A stretch of DNA of 64,000 nt from Limnanthes douglasii subsp. nivea. Lineage: Eukaryota; Streptophyta; Magnoliopsida; Brassicales; Limnanthaceae. Shown here one piece after another: positions 42,675 through 56,300 of the stretch (positions within the stretch are counted from its first letter, which is position 1; each line of letters starts with the position of its first letter). The notes beneath the pieces were generated by a model that made no database searches, had not been told where the DNA came from, and saw only the letters and a list, made by a program, of their open reading frames with translations. The stretch lies in contig JAUPFV010000001.1 of assembly GCA_036936605.1 (NCBI GenBank), positions 245,518,925 to 245,582,924 on the forward strand, in the 5' to 3' direction. The position numbers and the translations under genes were made by a program.

Positions 42675-44755
42675 ACTAAAGTATCAAATACATATAACAC
42701 AATATTGTAGGATGAGTTATATTTGTGTGAGTCTACAAGTGTGATGTAAGCATATATTTATAGAATGATGTCTTTGTTAAAAGTTAGACTACGTGAGGAA
42801 AGTTGCTTAATAATAAAGGCATACATTAATAATAGTAATAATATAGGGCAAGTTGCTGAATAATAGAGGCAGTACATCCACTAATGTTTGATAAAGAAAA
42901 GCAAAAGTGTCTCACAAAGAGAAGCACAAAAAAAATTCTTATATAAACAATTATAATGAAGCACAAGTGTGAAGCATGATAAGCACTAAATAATAGAGGC
43001 TAGTAAATCCAATATTATTAAAAAATTATTTTATTTTGAATTTATAAATAAAAAAATATATTTTATAAAATTTTAATGTAATTAGTTTTAAATTTTATTT
43101 AATTAGTTTTAAGTCAAATTTATTTTAGATTTTTAAATAAAAATTGAAAAATAGTTTCTAAATAATTTTTAAAATCACATTTTTGTGAACTGTTTTAGAA
43201 AATAAACATTTAAAAATTATAATTTTTTAAAATTGAATTTTAAAAAAATCAATTTGATTTTTTAAATTTAAAATTTAAAAATCATTTAATTAATTTTAAA
43301 ATAAACTAATTTTATAAATAAAAAATTACAAGTTAATTTAATTTTGAATATGTTATTGTATTCATTTGTATCGTGTCTCGTTTCAATATATATTTGATTG
43401 AAGAAAGAAAAAGATTCTTGCTTGAGTTTGTTTTACTTTCTCTACTCTTACAGTTATGCATATTTATATAAGGATGTATTTGTTAAAACCAAACCATCTA
43501 AAGCAAGTTGCTTAATAATAAAGGTAATAATGGCAAGTTGCTAAATAATAGAGGTAATACATAAACTAATGTCTGATAAAGAGAAGCACGAGTGTGTGAT
43601 GAAGAGAAGCACGGGAAAAAAATCTTTTATAACCAATTATAGTGAAACACGGGAACCACTTTTTTTTAAAACAATTATAGTGAAATTATAGAGAAGCACG
43701 AAATTATAGTGAATTTATTAAACTAATTTCTATCGTGAATTTTATATTATTAAAAAGTTGTTTTATTTTTGAATTTATAAATAAAATTTAAAAAATATAT
43801 TTTATAAATTTAATGTAATTACCTTTAAGTCAATTTTATTTTGGATTTTTAAATACAAATTGTAAAATAGTTTCCAAATAATTTTTAAAATCAGCCTTGT
43901 GTGAACTGTTTTAGAAAATAAACATTTAAAAATTATATTTTTTTAAAAATTGAATTTAAAAAAAACGAGTTTGATTTTTTAAAATTTAAAATTTAAAAAT
44001 CATTTAATTAATTTTAAGAACAAATTATTTTTTTAAGTTTCTTTAGTTAAAGAAAAACATATTACCATTTTTTTAAAATGATTTAAAATAAACTTTAATT
44101 TTATAAATAAAAATTACAAGTTAATTTAATTTTAAATATTATTGTATTCTTAAAAATGGTAACAATTACACAACGCAAACATTTGTATTTTTCCTCCTTT
44201 GTAGACATATTTTATCAAAGAAGAAAAAAATCTTGCTTGATTTTGTTTTACTTTATCTACTCCTATAGTTAAGCATATTTATAGAAAGATGTCTCTGTTA
44301 AAAGTCATACTATGTGAGACAAGTTGCTTAATAATAGAGGTAATAATAGAGACAGACTTAAATAATAGTAACAATCTAGGGTAAGTTGTTGAATAATAGA
44401 GGTAGTACATCCACTAATGTGTGATAAAGAGAAGCAGGAGTGTCTGATAAATGGAAGCACGAAAAAAATTATTTTGTAAACAATTATAGTAAAGGATGAG
44501 AAGCATTTCTTTTGTAAACAATATATTTAAAAAAATTAATGTAATTAGTTTTAAGTCAATTTTATTTTGGATTTTTAAATACAAATTGAAAATAGTTTCT
44601 AAATAATTTTTAGAATCAGCCTTTTGTGAACTGTTTTAGAAAATAAACATTTAAAAATTAAGATGAGTTATTTTAGAGTACTAAATACAAATAACACAAT
44701 ATTGTAGGATACGTTATATTTGTTTGAGTTTACAAGTGTGGTGTAGACATCAATA
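42675..44755. repeat. Degenerate tandem repeat, 0.7-0.85 kb units, about 2.7 copies
   Basis: The box GATAAAGAGAAGCAC-like recurs at about 42890, 43574 and 44422 (spacings 684 and 848 bp). Other blocks repeat alongside: AAGTTGCTTAATAATA, TAGAGGTAGTACATCCACTAATG, ATTTAAAAATTATAATTTTT and AGTTTCTAAATAATTTTTA. The array is framed by a related pair, AACACAATATTGTAGGAT, at about 42690 and 44692. No coding potential. Confidence 0.8.
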
Positions 44756-44759
44756 TTTG

Positions 44760-46605
44760 TATATTTAGTATTTTTTTACAATGTTCTCCTTCATCTCTTT
44801 GAGCTGAGGTTCAATAATATTTTCAATGACACATAAGAGTGCATCTTGAATATATCTTGTATTGCATCGCAGGGGGGGTCAAAAATATGATAACTTGGAT
44901 ATTATCTCAAATATTCTCACTGGATATAGACTTCTTCTCATCTTCGTATCGGCGACATATGTTTGACCTAATCCATATCATACATATAATACATTATGTA
45001 TACTACTTTGTAAAAATGATGTTTCTTCATCCGTTATTTTTTTTTTACCATGTCGGTCGCCTTTAGCACACATGAATCATCGATAAGATTTTATTCCATA
45101 CCGTAGGTCTAAAATATGTGATTTGTTAAAAATATTGTAGATGGATATATAAGATAATTCTGATGGTAATCTTTTTAGTTCGGCTTGAAATGAATATTAA
45201 TTCTTCTAGTTCTATCATTGTAGGAGTCATTATGAAATAAACATGATTAAAAGTTGTAATCTTATAGTTTTAAAAAAAAGTAGTTGTCATTTTTAATTAT
45301 TTAGGTCGTCATTCAAAACATGAAGTTAGTTATTTAAAAATATATGATTTTTGTTTATGTTATTTGAAGTTAATCGTATAAAACTGTTATATAGTCGTTC
45401 AAACACGAAAAAACAAAACAAAAATCATAAAAACATTGAAAATCGATATATTATACAAATGGTAAATATTTGTGCAAAACATAACAACATTGTTCATCAG
45501 AAGAACATAAGAAAAATAACATCGTCTAAAATAAAAACAAGTTTAGAAAATACAAAGCAAAATAAGTATGAAAATACATATCAACAACCATAGAGAAGTG
45601 ATATGAAATACTTGCCTCCCGAACGCCTCCCACTTCGTCTCAACGCCGTTAACCGACCTTAGATTGCTGATTTTTTAAACCGTATATGTCATTTTATTCT
45701 TAGAAATACCACTCTTGGTAATCATATATCATTCATAATATTGTATGTAACACACGTAGTCGGACCTTATGCAAGGGGAGCTAATGAAAGGAGTAGTGTA
45801 AGGTGGTCGGTGGCCAAAAAATGCATATGACATTATGTCCAAATAGATTCACTGCATTTGTATCAGACAATATCTTTAACCTTCTTCTCAGAACCATGGA
45901 ATGTAATTGTGGATATGATATATCTTATATTATTCCAAACTAACTGAGAAATTTGTCCAGTATCTAAGCATCCGCGTAGTCAAAAGGACATATCAGATAG
46001 TCATACAATTGGATATCTTGAAGTGGAAAATGATGTTGAATGTCTTCGTACTTCTGAAAGAACATCTTTAAAAAAAATTACATATGATAAATAATGAATT
46101 TACCACATAATTAAATTTTAACCCGTTTTTCTGATAGATTTGGAAGAGTTTCACGATAAAACTCTTCCGGTCACATCTCTGTCAACATCAGCTTAGAATG
46201 TGACTAGCTAACCATCTTTGATATGTTCTAATTTTACGATGGATACGTCGAAGGTCGAAGATATACAAAATAGTCATAAATCTAACAGTCTAATAACCAA
46301 CAAAACCTGTGAAACCCATCACAAATATTCATTTTTAAAATAATTTTAGTATAAAAATAGTGTAATAAAAATGACATTTTAATTTTATAAAACTTCAAAA
46401 TACATCTAAAAATATTTATAACGGAAACTAAATTTTCCCTTTTATGCGCTTTACTCCTTTTTATTCTCATTTTTTGAAAAATATTGTGTCGTTTAATAAA
46501 AACAATCACTACATTAAGAACTTTATATATGATCATTGACTTAATTCGGTGATTCATCTTTCGACTTTGGCGATTTCTTCCATATAGTCACTTGATTTCA
46601 AAATC
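44760..46605. other. Intergenic, nothing recognised
   Basis: AT-rich; small frames on both strands (44839-45066, 45351-45593, 46282-46557) show no similarity I can see and look like chance. No RNA gene recognised. Confidence 0.35.
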
Positions 46606-46614
46606 ACCGATACA

Positions 46615-46735
46615 GTTCCTTTGACTTGTCGATTTTGATAAATTTAGTCCATCGACCTGCAAATTTTAATGAAATTAGTCCATCGACTTGCAGATTTTGA
46701 TGAATTTAGTTCTTGACTTCTCACAAGTCATGGAC
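46615..46735. repeat. Short minisatellite, GACTTGNAGATTTTGATGAA units
   Basis: Three to four units of about 36 bp share GATTTTGATRAATTTAGTCCATCGACTTGC. Within this window it appears only here. Confidence 0.7.
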
Positions 46736-46739
46736 TAAT

Positions 46740-48040
46740 GATGAGAATAGTCGAGGAGTTTTTTGTAATGCCCATCATTAATGATGAGGTGCGAATCGGT
46801 AAGGTCTGGGTTACCAAAAGTAAATATGTAATAAAGTAGATAGAGAAAGTAATTAGAGAGATAACCTCTATATTAAATGGTTTAAAAATAGAATAGTGAG
46901 TGTATGTCATTTCCATCAGGTGTGACAAGTTATATCTATGGTGATCAGTTTGGGCTTTTGATCACTTGTGATCCTAAATACAAAGAGTTGTCATTTTACT
47001 TGTTTTGCATAGTTAATAATACAATAAAACATGGTTCAGAATATAGTAATAACTCGACTGGTAATTCTTTTATCAATTGATATGTTTGAATATGGTAACA
47101 ATCCGTTTCTCTACATATTGTATTAACACATACACATTATTCATCTATCGTATAATGAGATGTTGCCGAAAAGTAATAACTAATATATTTTTACGTATTC
47201 AAGTTCAAGTTTAATTTAATTTGTATCATTTTTTTCCAACAATACCATATAACATAGTCGCAACAAAAAACCAAACGAGATAAAACAAATTTTATATATG
47301 TTTTGTGGATATTTGCTCGATTAAAATATATAATGACAAAAATATTGACAATTATGCTACATATACTAACATGTATACAATGAATACCTTCATGATATAC
47401 CTCATGTACATGAGGTACTTCAAGTCGGAACCACCAATAGTTAAGCTAGTACCAAAGATACATAATTATGTAATACGTATAATCAATTTTGGGGGGTGAA
47501 TTTTTTCACGTACTACCGATTTTGTGGTATATTTTTGTAGTCTTTTATACTCCGACATTGAACTATATGTTCATGCATAATATATTTTTTAAATCAAAAA
47601 ATTATTTTTGATAGTGGTGCCATTAGAATTTCAACCATTTTATTTATTTATTTTAAAAATACATATTTAAAAAATATAAATACTTTTAAAATTTTAAAAA
47701 TAAAATAAACTTAGTTGTTCTATATATATATAGTTTCCTACTGATAAATATAAACTAAATGAAACAAAAAGAAATTATGAAGAATAAAAAAGAAGAGTTA
47801 CACATAAAGACATGACCCACAAACCTATTACTAATTAATATCTTATACTTTTAGGTAACTAACTACTATAATTACTTATGATATATGTAAAGATTTGAGA
47901 ACATAAAAATTGATAAAAAAACACTAAGAACTTTTCTCTTTCTACCTATCAACTTCTACCATCGCCAAAATCTCTCTACATATTGTTAGATTTCATCGCC
48001 TAAATCACCAAATTCTATCCCATTAAAGTTACAAAATTTG
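46740..48040. other. Intergenic, nothing recognised
   Basis: AT-rich without recognisable genes. Frames such as 46728-46928 and 47305-47499 have no similarity I know and are probably chance. Confidence 0.35.
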
Positions 48041-48239
48041 AGTTTCGGGCAGTTCTCAACACCTACATTAAAAAACAGTAAGAAATTATACTTAAGATCA
48101 TCTATTAAAAAATTTCCCCTCATCTACTTCGTATGTTGTCATTTAGGTTTTGCATCATTTATATGGTTACGTATCTATCATCATTTGAATGGTTTTGCAT
48201 CATATATCTTGATGCAGGAGACGGTTACAATACCTAATC

Positions 48240-48605
48240 TATTCTAGCTTGCAAGTTATTTTTAGATATTTCTTTTTTTTAGTGTTTTCCTTTTCTAGTT
48301 AAGATTCTAGTAATTTTCCTTATTTCGATTCTAGTAATTTTCCTTATTTCTAGGAACTTCCTATTTTATGCTTTAGGGTTTCTCTATATGCTTTAGGGTT
48401 TCTCTATATAAAGAACGTTAGGTGCTATGTTTTAAAGAACTTTTCATCATCATTATTAATCAAAGTCTTCGAGTTTTCGAGATTTGTTTTCTGGTGGATT
48501 CCAGAGTTTTTTCTTCAAGTTTGACACCCGCGAACTTGAACCTTCAATTCTAAGACCAACGTTTGTTGTCTTAGTGCATCGGACTGCGTCAAGTGGTATC
48601 AGAGC
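48240..48605 (+). mobile_element. End of an LTR plus primer-binding site (orphan)
   Basis: TGGTATCAGAGC at 48594-48605 is the standard plant LTR-retrotransposon primer-binding site, complementary to the 3' end of the initiator Met tRNA. It lies two bases after CA (48590-48591), the expected LTR end. Upstream, CTATATAAAG (about 48402) is a plausible LTR TATA box, and two short tandem duplications fall inside the LTR part (48303-48350, 48368-48407). The LTR 5' end could not be placed. After the site no gag or pol is seen, so the element is truncated. Confidence 0.75.
48594..48605 (+). other. tRNA-iMet primer-binding site
   Basis: TGGTATCAGAGC, complementary to the 3' end of plant initiator Met tRNA. 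It is the usual minus-strand start for Ty1/copia-type and some Ty3 elements. Confidence 0.85.
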
Positions 48606-49180
48606 AGGCAATCTCCTACTCTATTATTTTCAAGGTTTCACATCTATTAGCATTTAAACGTTTTGCATAATTTGTTTGGCCCCGCATGAATTACCTTGTC
48701 CCTCATCTATCAAACTCATAACCTGGTTTCACATCTATCATCAAACATTACCTAGTCTCGAGGAAAAAACAGTATAAGGCTTATCATTATCCATATAATT
48801 TGATTATGACAAAAAAATTCAGAAAAAACTAAAAACTAAAAGTATCAAAATTACATTGATCTTACAAAACTTCTACACATGTTCATCTATTATGACCATT
48901 TTTTAAACCACGAGTACACGTGATTTTTCGAGTACTTAATTTTCCTATGGATTGAATACTTTCTTCTTAGGTCTTCCAGCTCTCATTTTTAAAATTGGAT
49001 GAAGTATATCTGGAGAAGTTGTTAAGTACATGCTTGACCAAAATTATTAAGCATGGGTATCCCATTTGAATTTGTTGCCTTATAAGATGTTATAAAATAG
49101 CATAGCTCAACATATTTCATATGATTCTAATTTATATAAAAGATTGAAGCAAAAGCACGAGAGCATGGGAAATAATCTTG
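48606..49180. other. Retroelement flank, no gag
   Basis: No protein-coding sequence of an LTR element follows the primer-binding site. A GGTTTCACATCTATCATCA segment at about 48726 resembles the repeats at 49.9-50.2 kb. Confidence 0.4.
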
Positions 49181-49183
49181 TTA

Positions 49184-51110
49184 TCATGCACCACAAGAAC
49201 AAGTGGATACACTAAGATAACCAACCATAATAGGAGCACAAAACAGGTCGTGTAAAAGAGGAGTATACGAATGAATTATTTGTAGATGATCTTTTTCCAT
49301 ATTGGCTTTAGTCCAATGTTCAGCATCAGCATAATGTCTTGATATTTGACTTATAAGTAATACTTTAATCATGTCAACTAGCTCCAATATAGGTAAACTA
49401 CAATATTGTTTGATATGATGATTAAAAGATCAGTTACAGTAGAATCCATCGAACCATACATTTTTACGTTGAAAAAAGTACAAGCATATTTTTCCAAAGG
49501 TAAATTCTCATGAAATACTAACAAGTTTGTGGCCTCCTTCTTTAATAAACTCATTCATATGTTGAATGTACAAATTCCGAGTCGCAGTATAAGCATATTT
49601 TTTAAACATATAAACCATATTTTCTTTAAATTCTGAGTCACAACATAAGCATATTTTATAAACATGTAAACCATCTTTTCTTTAAATGGTGTCGATGTAC
49701 AATTCAAAGAATACTTCAAATTATTTATAAGATGATAAATATAGTATTAATGATAACAATATGGAAACAAATGAGATACAAAACTAACGATACCTAAATG
49801 GCGATCACTAATAAATGTGATTTGACGATCCAACAAATAGGGTTTCAACATCTCCAGATAACATAACCAATTTTCAGTATCTTCAGCCCCAATAATATCA
49901 AATGTAATAGAAAATATATTATAATTCATTGGTATATATATTAATTATACCTAGTTTCACATTTATTGTATTGGTGTGGCGCATCTATAACCGGTTATAT
50001 CAAGTTGTGCATCTTGTATATTAAAATATAAAGTTTCTCATCTACCATACTAATTATCTATGGTTGCGTATCTTGTATATTGACATAACAAGTTTCGTAT
50101 CTATGATATTAATTATTCAAGATTTCGTATCTATCATATTGATTATTTGTGGTTGCGCGTATATCATGATATATGGTTTCGCAGCTATCATATATGGTTT
50201 CATATCTATCATATTTGGTTATATCTGGTTTCGCATTGTTAGATCTAACATAAGAAAATAAAATGTTTTGCAATACAAAAGAGTCCAAATAGTATATATT
50301 AATACTCTATTATATCTCCATGTGAAAAAAAAAATCATCAATAAATAAAAGTAGATGACAAGAATCAAAACTATTGAGACAATAACCAAATACTAGAAAC
50401 AACGCTTGAAAATATTGGTTTCCAAAGTATACTCCAATACGTGGTTACTACTTCTATAAAAAATATTTAATGTTTTGAAATAAATTTTAATTAGTTTATA
50501 CGAAGTAGATCTATCTCCATGTACACTCATCTTAGCTTTCTCTAAAGCAATCCATAAAAGACGATAAGAGATATCCAAACCATAACCATTTTCAAAAAAT
50601 GATTATACATTTGAGGTTGTAACATCAAGACTCCTAATACGATCGTGTATCTCATTAGCAATCAAACACGATGATAAATGCTTTCTACTTTCTTTGCAAA
50701 AACCATTCCCACAACTATGAGGTTCGACATACTTTTTAAGAACAACAAAACCAGTAGACTTATCTTTTTTAGCATAAAGTCTCCAATGACAACCTTTTGA
50801 ATCTTTTTTCGTGCAATAAACATTTACTCTTTCTTTATTATTATACATATATTTGAAAGTAAAACCTTCTTGTAAATCCAACTTACTAATAATCTTAAAA
50901 CTAGTGCATCTTCTTCAAAAACCTTCCCATCACCACTAATTTTATTGACCCAACCAATAGTAGCAAGTTGTTTGTGTTGTGACCAATAAAATTCATATCA
51001 AAATTTTGAGAAGTTTCTCTACAAATAAAATCTTGATTTGAAGCTTCAACTAAACTTTGAGTAATTTTTCTAACATTGTCGCTAACAACAACATCACATC
51101 ACAACCTAAG
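49184..51110 (-). pseudogene. Mutator-like element (MULE) transposase relic
   Basis: Read right to left: a zinc-binding MuDR-type N-terminal domain at 50881-50603 (GFTFKYMYNNKERVNVYC, KGCHWRLYAKK, EPHSCGNGF), then a middle piece at 50578-50393 (YRLLWIALEKAKMSVHGDRS, then a YRSSNHVLEYTLETN segment). The transposase core follows at 49929-49747 (IGAEDTENWLCYLEMLKPYL, ITFISDRHLGIVSFV) with the DDE-region motif SDRH. A possible further piece lies at 49387-49184. About 450 bp of simple repeats separate the middle piece from the core. Stops occur between pieces. Domain order is that of plant MULEs (related to FAR1/FHY3-type proteins). Confidence 0.8.
49945..50245. repeat. Minisatellite of GGTTTCGTATCTATCATATT units inside the MULE relic
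   Basis: About seven to nine degenerate units of 20-45 bp with the core (G)GTTTCG/TATCTATCATAT are packed between two parts of the transposase. The same core occurs near 48130-48215 and 48655-48740, so it is dispersed locally. Confidence 0.7.
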
Positions 51111-51812
51111 ATAACGTTTTTTTAGATCACAACAATAGTATTTTAATCTGAATTGACCCTGATACAACTTATTATATTTACTTAAAACAAATTTAATTAT
51201 ATCTTCAACATTACCAAGCAGATCAAGATCATTGATTGCAAGTTCACCACTTAGCTTAAAAATACATAGTCGACTTCTAGACTCATAACTAATGTTTCAA
51301 ACTTCATTTTCTTCGTTTTTACAAAAAAAAATTATCCAAAACCTTACTTGTCATATACATTTTACAAAAAAAATAAAAAAAACACTAAAAACGAGTAAAA
51401 CCTAACTCAATAAAAACGAGTAAAACCTAACTCAATAAAAAAAATCGACTATAATCGAGTAAAAAATATAATTAAAAACTAAAAAACACAGAACCTACAA
51501 AATCAACATTAAAAGATAAACTTAATTTTAGATTTACGATAAAATCAAATAAAAACAATAATTGAATCAAAATATATAAGAAAAAAATACGAAAACAAAA
51601 AAAAATTGAAAATCAAATGAGAAGTTAAATCATAATAGTACGTGCAGGTAGGTAGATCAAAAGATGCGGAGAGAAAAAAACATAATCACATTATTATTAT
51701 GATAAAAAAAATCACCCAAAAATGTAATTTATATATATAATTAATTAAATATATTTTGGTATTATAAAAAATATTTAGATTTTTAAAAAAATCAAAAATA
51801 AAATTGATTTTT

Positions 51813-51815
<3 letters not shown>
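51110..51815. other. Intergenic, nothing recognised
   Basis: Poly(A)-rich sequence with two copies of AAAACGAGTAAAACCTAACTC near 51391 and 51415. No gene recognised. A minus-strand frame at 51686-52039 consists largely of an (IY)n run read from the AT microsatellite and is not a gene. Confidence 0.4.

Positions 51816-51878
<63 letters not shown>
51816..51878. repeat. (AT)n microsatellite
   Basis: About 31 uninterrupted AT dinucleotides. Confidence 0.95.
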
Positions 51879-51880
<2 letters not shown>

Positions 51881-51956
51881 AAAACAAAGTGTGAGACGAT
51901 AGTTTATCATAATAAATGGTAAAAGCCAAGTTTGTTCAAATAAAACCATATAACCA

Positions 51957-51974
51957 TAGTCGGCGGGGATAAGA
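51957..51974. repeat. Target-site duplication, 5' side of LINE 2
   Basis: TAGTCGGCGGGGATAAGA; matches 57986-58003 (TAGTAGGCGGGGATAGGA) at 16 of 18 positions. Confidence 0.8.
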
Positions 51975-52081
51975 ATAAGAAAGTAGTAAAATGCCAGATA
52001 GAAGTATAGCTCTTCCTTCTTCAAGAAATCCAGATTCAACCCTTTGATCTTTTTATTCGCGTTTGGACTTTCTTAATAACC

Positions 52082-53302
52082 ATGGATAACAGAAGTAAAG
52101 CTTTATTTTAGGATGAAGAGTTCTCTGCTATTCTATCTGAAACCAGTATAAAAAAGGGAGAAAACTCTCTCTTCAAGAAGTCATTTGTAGACTCGGTTCG
52201 ATCTGACATAGCGAAATAAGAGAAGACTTGCAACTATAAAGTGTTCTTGAGAAACAGGACCACATCTCCATATAATAATCTAAAGACCAAAGGATTTGTT
52301 GATGAACCTGATTGGCAAATTCAAAGAAGGTTTACCGAAAAAATCTGTTCTTGATCAATTTTTGCTCTATTTTGAATTCAGGGGAGTTTACAATGTAAAC
52401 TTTACATATGGAAGATTTAGGATTCTCACCATGTTCTGATAAAATTTAAACTGAAAGAGGATGTTATCAAGTTTTATCACAAAAGCATTTGGAACATCAA
52501 TGGCTCTGTTATGTGTCTCATTCGATGGACTCCTGACTTTAATAGGAAAAGAAAGAAAGCCATATATCTTTAATGTGGGTGAGGATACAGAAATTTCCAT
52601 AATTCATGTACAATAAATCTATTCTGTATGACATTGTTACTTCTTCAGGAATATCATACAAGATTGACTGCCCAGAAATTAACAGAACCCATATAAATGC
52701 TGCGTATGTTCTGGTAGAACTGGACATCTCCAAGAATCTCCACAACAAAATATGGATAGGTTTTGGATTGAATGAAGGTAGATGGCTTAATTTAAGCTAC
52801 AAAAATCTGCCTTCATATTGCTTTCGATGTTATCATATTGGTCACAATCCATCTGATTGTAAAAAGAAACAAAAGAATACAGAGAAAGTTGAAGATAAAA
52901 ATGCTACTGAAAAGAAGAATCTTGACAAATTGAATCATGATATTCAGTAATCTAATCCAAAGTTACTAGTCAACAAGTTATTGAATCTAATAATAAAACT
53001 ACTCCTACTTCTGAAGCTAGAGAAATTGTAGAAGCAATTCAACAACTGAATCAGAATTACAATATTCTAGGAAAATAACATCTTGGAGCTTGGGTCTCCT
53101 ATCCAAGAAAACATTGGTAGCAACCCCACTGCTCCTCTAAGAAATTCTCAGCCCCTAATAATGACTTCAATTTCATCTTGAACAAGAAGATAAATCCGCA
53201 AAAAAAATCAAAAAGCAAAACAAACTGGTTATAAGATCCTTGAAGTTCTCGGGAACAAACAACAAGTACAAGTCATTGTCTGGTAATGATAAGGATGATT
53301 GA
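52082..53302 (+). pseudogene. LINE 2 ORF1 relic: DUF4283 and zinc knuckle
   Basis: ATG at 52082 runs into a TAG after eight further codons (52106-52108). The rest shows the same domains as LINE 1 ORF1, in pieces: a DUF4283-type region and, in the frame 52606-52950, MYNKSILYDIVTSSG, NAAYVLVELDISKNL, NKIWIGFGLNEGRWLNLSYK and the knuckle CFRCYHIGHNPSDC (C-x2-C-x4-H-x4-C). The C-terminal end SLSGNDKDD terminates with TGA at 53300-53302, overlapping ORF2. Confidence 0.82.
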
Positions 53303-56300
53303 CTGGAATGTTAGAGGCATCAATAACAAGCTTACAGTTGAAAGAGTGAAAATGATTATCAACAAAGAGAATATTGAGATTCTGGCTATCGAGGAGCCTC
53401 TGACTTCTTCTAACAAGATAAGTGACTTTGTTTTAAAGTTGGGTTTTGAAAACTTCTATTTTTACAGTTCAAATAAAATTTGGTTGTTTTGGTCTAATGC
53501 TTCTTGCATTTTATCCTTAATGATATTGATCAGTGTATTCATATGAAAGTTGTTCACACTAATGTGGAAAATCCTTTTTTCCTATATGTAGTTTATACAA
53601 GATGTCAGAGAAATCTAAGGCTTAGCTTATGGGAGTTTTTTAGAAGTGCTTCATTAGTTGATAAATGTTGGCTGACTATGGGTGATTATAATGTTATTTC
53701 TAACACTAAAGAGCAGCTGGGTTGCTCTAGTTTTTGTCACAGAAGCATGGACGAATTTGTAGATATGATGATGGATTGTAGGGGGATGCTGGATACGCTG
53801 GTAAAAAATTCACCTGGAACAGGGGTACCAAATGGAGGAGGTTAGATAGGGTTATGATCAATATCTCTTGGACTGACACTTTCAGCAAAACCCAGGTTCA
53901 TCACATGGTCAGAACTTTTTCTGACCATGCTCCCCTTTTAATATATATTGCTAAAAAGAACTCAAATGATTTTAAGCAAAACAAAAAAGAGTTTTAAGTT
54001 CATGAACATGTGGATCATGAGTCTTTTCTTAATAATGTCAGACAAAACTGGAATCTTAAAATCAATGGTGGAACTAATGAGATCTTTTGCTTTAAATTAA
54101 ATAAACTCAAAAAGTGTTTGAGGGACTGGAACATCAATACTTTTGGAAATATCTTTAGCAAGCTTAAATAAACTGAAAAGAATGTTGAAATCGTGGAAAG
54201 ATTGAATATTTTAAACAATGATGATGTCTTTAAATTCAACTTTAACAAAGCCATCAGTCTTCATCTTAAAGCTTTAAGGAATGAGGATGAATTTTGGAGA
54301 CAAAAATGCTACAATTCTTAGCTTAAGGATGGGGATCAAAACACGAAGGCTTATCATGCGTTTGTTGCTAAGAAGAGAAGCCGATATACAATTCATAGCA
54401 TCAAGGTTAACAACAATTGGATCCATAATACAGATGGCATAGGGCTCTCTGATGAAAGTTATTTTAATTAGGTTCTTACTTCCAAACCTTATAAAGATAA
54501 TATTGAGGATAACATTTTCAATGTCATTCATAAGCTTGTTTCTAGTGAGGATAATGATAACAAGTTGAAGCATGCTAGTGATGAAGAGGTTTGGAGTACC
54601 ATCAATACCATAAGCAAGGATAGGGATGCTGGTATTGATGGCTACAACATCACCTTCTTTATTAATTGTTGGACTATTATAAAGTTAGACCTTTGTTCAG
54701 ATATTAACTCTTACCTTAGAGGCAGCTCTATTCTCGCTGACATCTTTGCTACAGGCATCTTCTTGATTCCCAAAGTGTCTAATCCCACCTCTTGGAGCAG
54801 CTACAGACCAATCAGCTTGTGCTCCATGTTTAATAGAATCTTTTTGAGACTTTTAAACAATAGGCTTGCTAACATATTACCTAAGATCATCTTTGGTAAT
54901 CAATCTGCATATGTTAAAGACAGATCCATTCATAAGAATGTTTTAATTTCCAGAGAAATGATATATGATATAAACAGAAAGCCTATAAATTGTAACACTC
55001 TCATCCAATTGGACATGTCGAAAGCCTTCGACATAATGTCCTTTCCTTTTATTGCTAAAGTTCTTACCTCTTTTGGTTTCTCTACGGATGTTGTTAATCT
55101 TCTTAACATCTTGTTTATGAACGTTAACTTGTCTATACTTGTGAATGGCAAGGTGTTTGGTTACTTCAAAAATGAGAGAGGCTTGAGGCAAGGGGACCCC
55201 TTGTCCCCAAGTCTCTTCATCATTGGTGAAGAGGTTTCGCTGCGTGGTTTGAATAATCTTTTCACTCTTAATAAAGATATGCTATATGCTTCTAGAACTA
55301 ACATTGTTTTTCCTTCTATAGCTTTTGCAGATGACATTATCATCTTCACAAATGGTCTGAAGACTATTATTAATAAATTGAGTTGTTTTTTAGATAATTA
55401 TCATGTTGTTTTTTGTCAGTCTATTAACAAGGACAAAACCATAATTATTCTGTCTAATAAAGTGCATAGAACTAAAGTAAATACCTTGACTTCTCATTCT
55501 GGTTTTAATGTTGACAATATCCCTTCAACTTATCTAGGTATAGTCCTTAACAACAATAATAAGTCTAGTAATTTTAATGCTTTAATGGACAGGATTAATG
55601 CTAGAATCGATGAGTGGGACACTAAGCTACTTTGTTTTGGGGGTAGGCTTTGTCTTATATCTCATGTTCTTATGTCCATCCCCTGTTATTGGATGCAGAA
55701 CACCCTCTTGCCTAACTGTATTATCAACAGATTGGATAAAACTTTTAATAAATTTTTATGGAGGTCTAAGTTCAAGGAGCCCAGCATTCACTGGTCTTCC
55801 TCGTAGAGTCTCTATAAGCCTTTCTCTGAGGGAGTTTTGAATATCATAAGGCTCTCTGATATTCAAGCTACCTTCTCTCAAAGATTGTGGTTTAACTATA
55901 GAAGAAACAACAGTCTCTGGTCCAATATCATGAATGATATTTACAGTAAGCATTCTCATCCTCTTAATACTAACATTACTGGTTTTTTAGTGTGGAAGAG
56001 AATTGTAGGTGTTAATACTCATGTTGAATGCAATATGAGATGGATCTTAGGAAAATGAGATATTGACTTTTGGAGGAAGGACTGGCACAATAGTCAGCCT
56101 ATCATTAACAACAACTGCAATTCTTACTGTAACTAGTTTCTTAATGCTAATGTAAACACGTTTAGAAGAATGGTAACTGGGTTTTTTGCAACAAAAATGG
56201 CTTAATATCTGAAGATAGAATAAAGCAGATTATGTTGTTCAGAGTTGATAAGATGAAAGATGACAAACTCATTTGGAAATTGTCTCCTGATCAGAACTTC

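Noticed and set aside
48368..48407. TTTAGGGTTT repeats as telomeric sequence
   Set aside because: Only two copies, part of a 20-bp tandem duplication within an LTR; at most a telo-box.
51686..52039. 117-codon minus-strand frame with a long IY run
   Set aside because: Produced by the (AT)n microsatellite and the start of LINE 2.
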